Positions 37,317 through 52,420 of a stretch of 64,000 nucleotides of DNA are shown here, piece by piece. The notes beneath the pieces were generated by a model that saw only the letters and a program-made list of their open reading frames with translations, was not told the origin of the DNA and did not search any database. The position numbers and the translations under genes are program-made. The stretch comes from Quillaja saponaria (Eukaryota > Streptophyta > Magnoliopsida > Fabales > Quillajaceae). Positions within the stretch are counted from its first letter, which is position 1. Each line of letters opens with the position of its first letter. The stretch covers positions 8,432,001-8,496,000 of the forward strand of contig CM055612.1 of assembly GCA_029379385.1 (NCBI GenBank), given 5' to 3'.

Positions 37317-39903
37317 TTCTGAAATTCTCCGAAGTAATTTTAGTGATGCGAGTTTTTGCGGTTATAGAGGAAACAGCAAGTTCGTGGAAAACTGCATAGT
37401 TCAAAATATCGTATCGTATCTTTCCTGTGACGAACAGTAATGTAAATTGCTGGATTCGAAGGTGAATTGCAGAAATGGAAGGAACAGCAGAAGGTGAAAA
37501 TTTGAAAATATTCCAGCAATGATTAACGGACCGACCGCGATTTTGCTTTCATACAGCAATGGTTAGCTCAGAACGATGACTCCGATGCGTTTGCTTCGTT
37601 TTTGTTTGAGTTTTTCTTTTGCTTTTATTCTATGCCCTTAAAATTGAAAATAAGAGCTATTGATTTTTGTTTAACTTTCTTTTTTATTTGTTTATTTTAA
37701 GTAAACATAACTTTTTTTAAGATAAATTAAATCTTTTTTTTTATTAGAGAAAACAGAGTGTATAAAAAAAATTGATACATATAAATTTATTAGAAAAAGC
37801 TGTAGTTTCTTAAAAATTTATTATTAATCTGTAATAAAATTTCTCTAATTTATTTTGATATAAATATTTAATTTAATTTTAATTTTGAGAATTAAAATAT
37901 ATTTACAATGTTACTTAAGAAAATATTAAATTCAGTTTAGGAGTATTAGTGTCCTGGTACAAAATGTAGACTCTAAAATTAATAAATAAAAATATATTTT
38001 TATAACAATTGAAGAAAATAAGAATATTAAATAATTCTTATCATGGTAGCAGTGTACATAGAATTTAAAAAAAAATCTTTTTTCTATTATTTCCAACACC
38101 ATGAAATTTATCAAGTGAATAAAAAAAATATTCAAATCTACAAATTTTAAAATATACATATTTTTTTCAATTGATCAATCACTTAAAATTTTTATCTAAG
38201 TCATAGATTTAAGAGATTTTTTTATTTTACTTCGATGTGGTTGTTTAGCATTCAAATGACTCAAATCCAAGTCGACTTGTTCAAAAAATTACAAATAAGT
38301 TTCTTATATTTTGTTTAATATATTGTGTTATAATTTTTCAAAAATAATATTTTCTTAATTTTTTAAATAAAGCCTTATATTTAAATGTAAACATTTTTAC
38401 TTTTTTTCTTATATTTGATTTTTAGGACCAATTTTTAAAATATCACAAAGTATTGATTTAAAAAACTAATAAATTCAGAAAAATATATTATTCTCAACTT
38501 CAAATTCTGTTATTATTTTTTCATAATATGACACCTCAGAAAGTAATTTTTTATCAATTTAAAAGTAAAATTTAAGTATTTATAAAAAGAAAAAAAAAGA
38601 AAAAAAGAACAAGTGATATAAAGTTAATAATACAAATAATATTTTTCTTTAACTTTCTTGAGTAAAATTACAAAAGATGATGTTGTCGGTTTTTTAAGAT
38701 TTTATATATTATGTAATTTAATTTTCAAAATTAATTTTATATGCTTTTCTTTAAATTGGCCTATTTAATATTTTTAAACTGAAAATTAAGTGTCAATTAC
38801 ACTTTATCCTGTGAACTACTTCTTATTTTGTAATAATCTCATAAATTAATAAATTATGTATATAATTATATCATTTGAGTCATAATTAACAAATAAACAT
38901 CACTCACTTAAATTAGCCATTAAATCTAATAAATTAACTCATAAAAGATTAAATTAACTTTAAGTATTTTAGTTTTTTTTTTTTTCTTTTCTAATGTTTC
39001 AATTTCAATTTCTAGCTCTTGTTCTTGTTCTTTTTTATTTCTTTTTTTTCTAATAATTAAGATCTTTATATTTATTCAATTTTATTATATTCTTTGACAT
39101 GTAATACAATAATAAGAAAATAAAAGTTTTGATGAAAATATTATATTTAAAATGCAAACTGAAACAAATTGTATAATTTCTATAAATGAGGAAAGTAATA
39201 TTAATAAGTTTATTAATAATTTAATATTATGACAAAAAAAAAAAATTATGAATGATTCAAATATTATTTATGTATGTTAAAATTTAAACAATATAAAGAG
39301 TTTAATTTTATAGAAAATGAAAAGAAAAAGATGTAAAAAAGAGAAGACATAAAAATAAAACTTATAATGAAGATAATTTAGTCTTTTACGAATTAATTTG
39401 TTTGATTTGATGTCAATTTTAAATAAGTGGTGATTATTTGCTAATTATGACTCAAATAAAAGGGTTATGTGTCTAATTCAATAATTATAAGATTATTGCA
39501 AAACATGTGGTAGTTCTGAAATAAAATATAATTGACCCAAAAATTAAATTTAAAAATATGAATAGAAGTAATATAAAATGTTTCAACTTATAATTTACAC
39601 TTATTTATAAAGAAATCTTAAAATTAGAACCCATTATTCTTGTAAATTATCAATGTCCACAATATTAAATATATCTTATATTAAAAATATTAAAATATTA
39701 TTTAATGGCTAATTAGTTCTAACAAGTAAATAATTATATTTTTTGTCTACATGAAAGAATAAACATTAATAATTTGCATCTACATTATTTATGTTAGAAT
39801 TCCTCATTACATATATGACTAAATAAATTTAAAATAAACTAGAAGATCCTCTTTTATTTTATAACTATTCTAACAATAATTATTTTTAAAAACTCTGCTT
39901 CAT
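37317..39903. other. GT47 upstream region, then A/T-only sequence
   Basis: The first 250 bases are the likely GT47 5' untranslated region and promoter. From 37650 on it is almost entirely A/T with long T-runs. No gene or transposon is recognised. Confidence 0.45.
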
Positions 39904-40447
39904 AAAGGTGTTTATGGGTTGGTTAAACTGACCAAACCAACCCAAACCATTACAAAAAATTGAGTTAGTTTGGTTATTTTTTATAGTTGTTTTTTGTTGG
40001 TTATATTTTAAAAAATATTTGGTTATAAAATTAATCTTGGTTAATCGAAACTTAACCAAATATTATATAAATTTTTTTAATTTAATATTATTAAATATTT
40101 AATTTTATATGTATTCATATTCTTAAAAAAACTAAACTTTGTATCTCCATTTCTAAATTTATTGAAATTGTATTTGTGAGAAATAAGTATTAAATATATG
40201 TTTTATATATATATATATATTTTTTTGAGTTAAAAATACATCTTTACATATAAAAATTTTAAATTAAACATGACAATTTAATTTAGACCCAATAATCGGA
40301 TAATCAATCATAACTAAACTGAATTAATTATTTGAATTGGTTTTAGATATCAAAACTATATAAGCTGAGCATGATTATTATCAATTATAAATCAAATTAT
40401 TTGACTTGGTTATAATTTTTGTCAAAATCGATCCGTGCACACCTTTA
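39903..40447. mobile_element. TIR element upstream of ADH1
   Basis: The left end TAAAGGTGTTTATGGGTTGG pairs with the right end, reverse-complemented TAAAGGTGTGCACGG. Subterminal AACCAAC/GGTTGG motifs occur on both sides and the middle is A/T-rich. About 545 bp, non-coding. The layout is the same as at 11909-12451, though the ends differ. Its right end is only about 450 bases from the ADH1 start codon. Confidence 0.55.
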
Positions 40448-40524
40448 CTTTTTCATATCGAAAGTCGAAATGTAGGACTGTCATATGGACTATTGGAGGG
40501 CGGTGCTCCTGTTTTCACCGTTTT

Positions 40525-40546
40525 GCCCCTGGAAAGGCATAAACCA
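40525..40546 (+). promoter_or_regulatory. Anaerobic-response-like element of ADH1
   Basis: A GCCCC box (40525-40529) is followed 11 bases later by AAACCA (40541-40546). This pairing of GC and GT motifs defines the anaerobic response element of plant Adh1 promoters. A second AAACCA lies at 40645-40650, and a G-box-like GCCACGT at 40554-40560. Assignment is by motif only. Confidence 0.5.
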
Positions 40547-40799
40547 CTTGAGCGCCACGTTCCTACCAAAAGCCAACCAACAAAAACAGGTCAAGGCTAT
40601 GTGGTCAGTTATGCCTACCGAATCCAAAGGCGCCGCTGGAAGGAAAACCAGACACACGGTATTCCCGGCATTTGAAAAACAGAGAAACTCCTACCTGGAA
40701 ATATTTCATTCTCGTAGTGATAATATTTTGAAAAATCAAATGGGCATTTTCGTACTTTTATTTTCTTGAGGAGCACTCTCATCCCCTCACTCTTGATGC

Positions 40800-40807
40800 T
40801 ATAAATA
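40800..40807 (+). promoter_or_regulatory. TATA box of ADH1
   Basis: TATAAATA, 92 bases before the start codon, which leaves room for a 5' untranslated region of about 60-70 bases. Confidence 0.7.
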
Positions 40808-40898
40808 CCACCGAAAGACAGTCTCTCCACCAAAGCAATTTACAAAGATCAAACAATTTTCTTAATCATCTTCTCTGAAATATTCTGATCCTTCATCC

Positions 40899-43925
<3,027 letters not shown>

Positions 43926-43982
43926 ATGAGCTACTTTCTTGTGAAATGCAGATTTCCTATTTCAGCTTTTGTCTAAATGAAG

Positions 43983-43988
43983 AATAAA
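43983..43988 (+). terminator. Likely polyadenylation signal of ADH1
   Basis: AATAAA, 58 bases after the ADH1 stop codon, followed by T-rich sequence. Plant signals are loose, so this is only the best candidate. Confidence 0.5.
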
Positions 43989-44229
43989 ACATATGGATTA
44001 AAAAGTCTGCTTAGTGTGTGAAGCTTGATATTAGTTCCTTGTGTTTCAACTTCTACTTTTGTTTCTTTTAGTACTTCTATGTTAATCTTGTAGATCCTTA
44101 ATTGTTAAAAAGTTTCTATTTTTTTGAAAAGCCAACTGTTGAAAAACAATGAAAATTGGAACCTTATTAGTTTAACCGGACAAGCTGAGGTAACCGAACC
44201 CAGTTTTGAACTGAAAATCAAATCCTCAA

Positions 44230-44286
44230 TTTTAATATCAGTCCTTTATTTTATTATATAAGACAGGCCTCAAGTAAAACAACAAA
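44230..44286. repeat. 57-bp direct repeat, left copy
   Basis: Matches 46718-46774 with two mismatches in 57 bases. Similarity continues imperfectly to the left (ACTGAAAATC and AAATCCTC are shared). Confidence 0.9.
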
Positions 44287-44289
44287 TAA

Positions 44290-45858
44290 AGTGCTTTTCA
44301 TTTTTTATTTTTTTCAATTCCAAAGCTGTCTGATTCATCAATAACAAAATCAACAAATTCTAATTTATTTCTAGGATCAAGCACAACCGTAACAAATAAC
44401 AAGATATTGATACTTTTAACTTTTTATCAATACTTGTCATGTTTTCTCTTCATCTTAAATATCATTGATTGAATATTCGGATCATCACATTTGCACAATT
44501 CTAATATCTTTAAGCCAATTTCATAAATCTCTTGACAATATTGATTGCTACTAACATATAAGGTACCAGAGACACGCAATGTTACATCATAGAAAATTTT
44601 CAAGAACGGTAATAAAGACCATGCATGCTCCCAATCATCCTCTATTGGAAATCCCTTATTTTCTTTTTATTATATGTTAATTCATCAACATACTCGTTCT
44701 TCTAAACGATCAAAAGCACTCTGAAATTTCAATGCTGCCTTTAACATAAAATAAGTGGAATTCCATCTAGTTTCCACATCAAGTCATACAAGACTTTTGC
44801 TTTTAATTTTTTCAGATTCAATACAAGCTTTAAATCTTAGCATTCTAGCAAGAGAAGACCTTACACATCTTATTACAGAACGAATATGAAAAATTGAGTC
44901 ATCTAGATCTTTAAGTCTATCTTTAACAGTTAGAGACAATATATGAGCATAACATCTCATATGAAGATACTCACCCTTTAAAACAATACCCTTCCAATTA
45001 TTGAATCTTCTTTTTAAGTATTGCACACCAACATTTTTGGAGATCACATTATCAACAGTAATATTCATAACTTTATCAATACCCCACATAAGTAAACACT
45101 TCTCAACAGTCTTCCCAATTACCTCACCCGAATGACTAGAAATAGGATATAAATTTAAAAATTTTTTGTGTAATTTTCAATCATTGTCAATAAAATGACC
45201 AGTGATACTCATATAAGAAAAATTCTATCTAGATGTCCAAGTATTGGTAAGGCAAATTATGGAGTTTGCTTTTTTCAAATAAAACTTCATGTTTTCCATC
45301 TCACTAGCATATACATAAAAAATATCTCTAGTCACAGTGAAATGTGAGGGGATAACAAACTTAGGCTGCATCATATTACAAAAAGCACGAAAACCTTCAT
45401 GCTTTACATGCCTAAGAGGTGACTCATCAATTATGATCATTCTAGCAATATACTTTCTACACAAATCTTGATCAAACTTCCATGTCACAACTGTGTAGTT
45501 AGTATCCCCACCCCCATCTAAATTATTTTTTGATTTAAAAGCAATTATTTGTTGACTCTTGGCCATTTTGTTGTTATAGGAATATTTTTTACATTTTCCT
45601 AGATGATTACGCATTGCACTTGTGCCATTTTTAGTAGAACAAGAAATATCATAAGCACAATAATTACAAGATGCTCTCTATTCAAAATTATCTTCATAAT
45701 TTAATTTGGTGAAATGATCCCACACTTGAGAACGAGTCTTACCTCGACCCCTAAACTTAGCTTTGCCATGTGAAGTTGGAAGTGGTGGTTTTGAAGATGC
45801 ACTAGTAGAATAATTCTCTTCAATTTTATATTATTAGTTGTATCCATGCTATTGCTTT
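44290..45858 (-). pseudogene. hAT-superfamily transposase pseudogene (BED zinc finger)
   Basis: Minus strand. Near 45780-45600 a BED zinc finger is readable: SQVWDHFTKL, then CNYC, then GTSAMRNHLGKC. One in-frame stop lies just before the CNYC. Next comes FKSKNNL...ARMIIIDESPLRHVKHEGF (45550-45400), typical of plant hAT proteins. The catalytic region follows, including TVDNVISKNVGVQYLKRRF and MRCYAHILSLTVKDRL (45089-44900), the usual R-C-x-AHILNL-V-DGL block. The main blocks share a frame. The C-terminal third (44780-44290) is broken by many stops, and the DUF4413-like and dimerisation regions are barely legible. A frameshift also separates the first 20 codons. It is not functional. A TIR-like end at 46664 may belong to it. 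Confidence 0.85.
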
Positions 45859-46463
45859 CCATCTAGCATATAAAAATGACAATTGAACATAAGAGATAAT
45901 GATGATGAGAAAAATGACATTGATTTTCCAAATTCTAAATAATCAGTCATGTTTACATTACAGTAGTGATGGAAGCCCATAAGATGAAGATTGACACTTA
46001 CAAGAAAGTTATCCTTTCAAGTTATTTCCCATGGCTTATATATTTTTTGTTCTGAAAGTTGCTGTGTTTGATTTTGTGAAAAAAAAAAGAAAAAAAAAGC
46101 CACCATCACCGTGACCAACTGACCATGGCAACAGGCTTGTTGACTTCTGTTTGTGAATGATCCAACACTAATTGGACCTCTTCTTCTCACAATTATTATA
46201 GATAAAAAATAATAATAATAATGTGCAAATGATGAAAATGTGTAGATGGGAAGTCAGAAAGAAAACAAACCGTGTAAAATATAGATCTTGATGGATTGAT
46301 GACTTAGTGTTGGCTGGATTGTGTAGATCTTTGATTAAGTAACAATGGGTTATTTAGTACATGAGAAAACAGAGCCAGGGAGATGAGAACGACGACTACA
46401 AAATGTAAATGGATAAGAGAGTAGGGTTTGTTAAATTAGATATCTATATTCATTAAATTATAT

Positions 46464-46664
46464 AATAATTTTTTAATATATAATTTCGGGTAACTATAGG
46501 TAACCATTATATTTTAACAAATTATCCTTACTTGAACCGAAATTTTTGGGTTTCAATTTAGATACCTGTAACCGAACTGAAATACATGAGTACCAGAAAT
46601 TACCTGAACCAAATAACTGGCTCGGATCGAGTTTTCAAGTATACCTTGCACTGTTGCACACCCT
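46464..46664. mobile_element. Half of a TIR element related to 11909-12451
   Basis: The right end, reverse-complemented, reads TAGGGTGTGCAACAG. Inward of it lie repeated AACCGAA- and ACCCGAA-like motifs and an A/T stretch, in the same order as in the right half of 11909-12451. No matching left end is seen close by. It may be the 5' terminus of the hAT relic at 44290-45858, or a truncated MITE. Confidence 0.5.
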
Positions 46665-46717
46665 ACTGAAAATCCAAGGACTCAAATCCTCTCATGTGCC
46701 CAGACTGGGTCATGTTC

Positions 46718-46774
46718 TTTTAATATTAGTCCTTTATTTTATTATATAAGACAGGACTCAAGTAAAACAACAAA
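46718..46774. repeat. 57-bp direct repeat, right copy
   Basis: Matches 44230-44286. The two copies are 2,488 bp apart and flank the hAT relic and the TIR half-element. Confidence 0.9.
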
Positions 46775-47646
46775 GCCCACTTCCCTGTTTAATAGTTTCT
46801 TTTTCCTTTCTTTCATTCTTATTCCCTGAGGCTTTTGAGCGCCTTTTCTATTCTTTCCTTTCTTTCATTCTTATTGTCTTTTTCCAACTTCTATTTCTAA
46901 AATCCTTAAATTCCCAACTATTCAACCATTCTTTAACAGAAAAAGAAAGATAAAAAAAAAAAGCAAGAGATTTAATCTCATTCATAAACTGAAGTTTTTG
47001 TTTTTTCTCTAATTGGTCCAGTTTTAACGGTCCTGCTATAACTATTTTGTTATTTTAAGATTGATTCTTTTAGTTATTTGTGTGGTTCTTTCTAATATGG
47101 ATTACTGTTTTGAGTTATAAACTTTTCAGTGTATCTTTGTTATGAGTGCATTTTGTATATTGGAGCACTCAATATGAATATGAATTTGTTTGGAAAAATT
47201 ACTGAAAGAAAGAACATGTGTTCTAAATGCAAAGGTTACCTAAAAAAGAAATCCTGAAATATTTGAAGCAGTTGAAAGAATAAGAAAAAGAGAACAAATC
47301 TCATGTAAAATATTGTTTTGATGTTCAGGAAGTGAAAAGGCATATTATAGCCATACTAAACTACTGATGTACTTTGCTTTTGAGAATCAAATATAATATA
47401 AAATATTATGGAAAATTTGTTATGAATTTGGTGTTATTGTCTCTTAATTTTATTGGATGTATAGAATTTTATCAAGATAACTTGAAAGGATTGCAACATT
47501 ACATATCAACCAAGATGAGAGTTTTCTTGTAATAAATATAACAAAAGGCAAATCATAATAAATAAATAAATAACCATCAATACATATCAACCGAGACAAG
47601 GGAGTTTTTCATGACAATTTGGTACATGAAAACTCAATTAAAGATA
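46775..47646. other. Intergenic sequence
   Basis: Includes a short tandem repeat near 46800-46880 (CCTTTCTTTCATTCTTATT twice) and an (AAAT)n run near 47555-47575. No gene is recognised. Confidence 0.4.
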
Positions 47647-50640
47647 CTACAAGAGATGAAAAATCATGTGTTGGTTTACCTCCTTAACACCAAAATCTTC
47701 ATCAAAAGTATTATCAAACTCCAACATGAACCTGGTAGTTTTAGCATAAGTAAAAAATAAAATACAATCAGTTTTTTAATTGTAAAAATATGAGCAAAAA
47801 AGGGAATACAAATTAAACACTTACCAGAAAAGGGAGGCATGTGCTTCTGCATTGCTCATGAAATTTGATATATCATTAAGCGGATATTGTGTTTGATTGA
47901 GTCCACTACTCATCATCTAGAAAAAAAAAAAGAAAAAAAAAGAAAGAATATACATAAATATATATATACATTTATATAAGAGAATTTAAATATTTTAACT
48001 GGATATGATTAAATATACTATTTGAATAAACTATTTACTTGTTGAATTTGGTTTTCATTTGATGTTGAGATAGCTAATGAGTGAAGAGCATCATCAAGTG
48101 GCTCCTGTATATAGAAAATAACATGTATATGGTTAGACACACCTATTTAAAAACATGTAAAGGATATGTTTAATGTGATTGAAATGAGTATCATCAATAA
48201 TCTTCTGAAACTAAAATTATTTTGAGCTCCCGTTTGCTCGTAACTCATCAATGCTAATTTAGAATGGTTGACTATAGGATGCTTGTGAACATAAGCTTCA
48301 TGTACCTGTGAAATGAAAAAAGAGAAATAAATTGAAATAGCCAATATGAAACCCAAGACTTGTATATACTAAAAAGTAAATAACAAACCTGAGATTGTTG
48401 ATTTAAAGATAAGTTGGTGGTGGAAACTTTTTTCTTTTTCTTCAGTTGCTCCTCGACCCAGCTCTTTGGACGCTTTTTATTTTTCTGCCCATTTCGCCTC
48501 TTGAAGTCTTTGGCTTGTTGAGGTGGAAACTCATGTTCTTGTGTCATAGTTGAAGTTGAATTTGGTAAAAGGCTAGATAAATGACCATCATCAGTTTCTA
48601 GAGCCAAGTGACTCTTGCATATTTCTTCCACCTTCGTACTCCATTCATTTATAACATTGCCCATAAAAATATAAGCTTCCTTACAATCAAATGCTCGAGA
48701 TGCTAACTTTACTAACTTTGAACAAGTTGCCTATACCGTGTCCTATCTAGTTTGATATCGTCAACAACAGTCGTCCCTTTATAGTATTGGACAATTCCAT
48801 CCCTTGCATCTTTTGTCCATCTTTTCAAATTATATTGTTTAGGAATCAATTTGATATCTCTCACATCAAGAATTTTCAGAGCATGACAACATAAAATGCC
48901 AAAAGTCTCAAATTTTCTGCAACTACATGAAATTGTGTTGTTTGTATGATCAAATAAGACTTTGTGCTCCTAATTTTTGTCAACCATAATAACCACATAT
49001 TTATTCACCTCTTCAATTTCATTTTTATGCTTTACACATGCTGCAGAGTATAAATCAAACTCTTTTTGAAAAATATCAAAGATTTTTGGAGTATAAGCTC
49101 GTGCAACTTGTTGTAGTGAAGGAGAATGCTTCAACTTCAGCCTTGGTTATTTTTGCCGAGCTTCAAATTCACACTTAAGCTCATTGTATCGTTTATCACT
49201 TATTACTCTATCAAAGTGCTTGAAAAAATTGAATGATATCCAAGTCAGGCTTCATGCAACTTTTGAAATCTGAATTCAAGCTTTCACTAAGTTGTGTGCT
49301 TTTCATTCCTAAAGAAAATGCCATTTTCTTGTAACAGTATGTCCATTTTTCCTTTACTTTTTTTTTCTTTTTTCTTTTTTGGTCTCTGGTTTCGAACTAG
49401 GGTAAAGTTGGTTAGGGTTAACAACCAAACCAACAAACTAATAGTAGAAACCATTTTTTTCCTTTACTTTATACATACCTTTCAGCCATATATTGTCTTT
49501 GACGTTATAATCACTAAGCAATGTTTTCCATGCAATTATGAAGTCATCTTCTTTCTCGTAGTCATACATGCATGCCTTGAAGTCACTTAAAAAGTTAGAT
49601 CCATTCTTCATCATATTCTCCATGTGCTTTATGTCATTTTGCATTAGGTGCCAAGTACACAGTCCATGGTTTGTTTCAAGCGTAACCTTAAGTAAAGCTT
49701 TAACGATGGCATGATCTTGATCAGTGAAAATTGTTTGGGGCTTCTTTTGCCTATGTGCCTTCAGAAATATTTCAAACAACCACTTAAAAGAAGCAGTTTG
49801 TTTCATCATATAAAAGTGCAGCACCAAAAATCATAACTCCTATATAATGATTAAAACCAGCAAATAAAGCAAGTGGTCTATATGCATTATTTGTACTATA
49901 CGTGGTGTCAAAATTGACAACATCACCAGGGCATAATCAATGATCATTTTGCGTCAGCCCATAAAATATTTGTTATTTGTTCTGTTATATCCAATTGTAA
50001 TGCATGATAAAAAGATGGATTCTCCAGATATTATTGTTGAAAGTGCCCCAATAAACTTCCTGCTTCTCCATACTCTAAGTCTCAATGTCTTTTAGTTGGA
50101 AGATAATTATTTTGATCCAATCGAATATAACCAAGGTTAGCTCTTCCACCTGCATGCCTACTCATTAACTCAAATGAACCTTTTTGCTTAATCCCTGAAT
50201 CATCTACCAAATCAATTTCATAAGCTTGCACTTGAGATATTTTTCTTTGACATGCTAACATGTGAGTAGTCTCTTCAAGTTGCAGGATGTGGTTGTGCTC
50301 AACAACTAAATCATTCACTTCATATTTTCTACATTCTCACATTAATTTAACTCCCATCTTCAGAGACAACAAACTCTAGTTTCCTTTCGGGGGTTTGTAG
50401 TAAGATGGTCTCTTTTATCTTCTCTACGCTGACCTTCTTTGTAACATACATACCTACATGAAGTGATTTCTCCATCTTTCTTACTCTTTTTAACCATTGC
50501 TCTCTAACACCAAATCCAATTTTTCCACCATAATTAATCCAAAATTGCCAAGCCTCTGAATTATCAAATTTCATGCCTATTGGTGGTTGCCAATTGCCTT
50601 CTACATTTACACCTTCATCCATACCCTGAGTTGCAAAATC
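47647..50640 (-). pseudogene. FAR1-related (FRS) / MULE transposase-derived gene, disrupted
   Basis: Minus strand. Blocks in order: FAR1 DNA-binding region (GMKFDNSEAWQFWINYGGKIGFGVR, written here in part, 50590-50345); HNHILQLEETTHML linker; MULE catalytic domain with [20 protein letters not shown] (about 49920), TIFTDQDHAIVKALL (about 49730) and NHGLCTWHLMQN (about 49650); then a SWIM zinc finger TISCSCRKFETFGILCCHAL (48940-48880). A Lys-rich tail follows in several small exons (48664-48390, about 48306, about 48104, about 47920, ending 47647). Damage: in-frame stops at about 49940, 49155 and 48970; frameshifts near 49800 and 49215; and a SINE-like insertion at 49361-49470. FAR1 relatives are transcription factors domesticated from such transposases; this copy is dead. 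Confidence 0.82.
49343..49470 (-). mobile_element. SINE-like insertion in the FRS coding region
   Basis: Long direct repeats, CCATTTTTCCTTTACTTT (49343-49360) and the same with two extra T (49451-49470), bracket about 90 bp that interrupts the FRS reading frame. On the minus strand the insert runs from TTTCTACTATTAG to an A-rich tail and contains AGTTCGAAACC, close to a Pol III B box. A long target duplication plus an A-tail is the mark of LINE-driven retrotransposition. Removing one repeat and the insert restores KVKEKWT. Confidence 0.65.
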
Positions 50641-52420
50641 AAAATTAAGTGATAAGTATAACTTAAACAACATATTTGTATTCAAATATGAATGAAGATA
50701 AAAAAATTATTGACAACAATGTGAACATATTATCATTGACAAGTTTTTATAGTTAGTTATTAGTAAATAAGTATTTGATGATACCATCAAACAATTTTAG
50801 TTCATAACAATATTCATTTTTCCATTCTTATTAAATATGGTGTATCATAGTTTTCTTGTATAATTATATAAGCTAATCCAAAAAATAAAAGGCCTCTTGA
50901 TCAATTTAATTATTATAACTCAACTTTCAGTTCCTTAACAAAAACAAACACTCACCTCTAAAATCTTGATTTTGTGCAAACACAATATGTTCAACAATGA
51001 ATGCAAAAGAGCAATTGTTTTTAGCTAGTGTATAATTCACATAAAACAACAAAATTTTTTTTTTTCATTTTAACACATGGATTCTTTCTATTGGGTAGGT
51101 TTATTTTCATGAAATTTCATCATTCTTGACCAGATCCTATTCAATTTGGTGAATGCCTTTATGTGGATGTTGTTAAAAACATAACAATTTTATATTGTAA
51201 ATCACCTAAAACAACAATTAATAAATATAAAATATAAGCATTTAGTATTGTAAGAACTAAGTTTCAAAACATTATTACCTTGAAAAAATAGGTGTATTGT
51301 CATCCATGAAAAAGATTTATGTTCCCCGCTAATAGATGAAGGGATTTGTGATAAGAGCAATTAATAATAGGAGTTCCTATTGCTCGCTTTTTTGTATCGT
51401 TGTTTTTCAGTTTTGATTTAAAGAAGGATTAAGAACAGAAAAGGCACGCAGAAGTTTTCTGTGGAGGGAATAAGAACGAAAGAAAGAAAAAGAAAAAATT
51501 ATTAAGTAGGGGAAGTCGGCTTTGTTAATAATGCTGCATTATGCATGGTTGACAAATCTAAAGATAGCAACGGGCACTAAAATGGATTGTGGGGTTGGGA
51601 GTAGGAATTGTGTGCTGGTGAATAGGGGAAGATACATGTGATGGATGGCTAAGGATGTGAGATGTTACTCGACCAGCAGACATTCTGAGCTTGGGATAAA
51701 GACATCTGATGGAGGGTTAAGGATGTGAGATGTTCTCAGACTGAAGAAGACAGACATCTAAGAATTAAAATATCGTATCAGAATCAGAAGAAACAATGAA
51801 TTTATTTATTTATTTAGAAACCAGTCGTGAAGTTTTGCTTCCAAATTGGAAACTTGGAGATAAGGAATTTTACAATTTCTAATCGAAGTGTTAGACAAAA
51901 TATTAAATAAAAATATACAATTAATATGAATTTTTTTTTTTCCTTCTTTTAGTTTAACGGTGGTGTTCGGGCAAGCTGACTGAAGTCAATGACCATGATC
52001 TACTAGTATAATATATGATTGCACTACTTAAAAAAAGACAATTATAACGTGATTGCTTATTGAAAAAGTCTGGCATATCACAATATATGGGTGAGTGATC
52101 ACAATTTAGACTTATTAAAAGAAAAGAAAAAAAAATCAGAAAAGCTTATATGTTGACAAATTTTGTCATATTATTAGAAAATTCAAAAACAAAATCTATT
52201 CTTAGAAGTTATAAAAGAAAAATTAAAAAGCAGTCATATCTGCACCAAAAAATTTAAGAATGATTAAGAAATTAACATTTATATTATCGGCAATAATACT
52301 TTAGGATTACGAAAATACTATTGATGCTATTAAAAGGATTAAGAACATTAACTTCCTTTTCTTTTTAGTGCTAGACTGGATTTCTAGCAGAATTCACATT
52401 CACCTCCCTCCTTTTATATT
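50641..52420. other. Intergenic sequence with a tandem duplication
   Basis: Upstream of the FRS relic. At 51635-51770 two imperfect copies of a 65-70 bp unit share GGTTAAGGATGTGAGATGTT-like cores. AT-rich on both sides. No gene is recognised. Confidence 0.4.
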
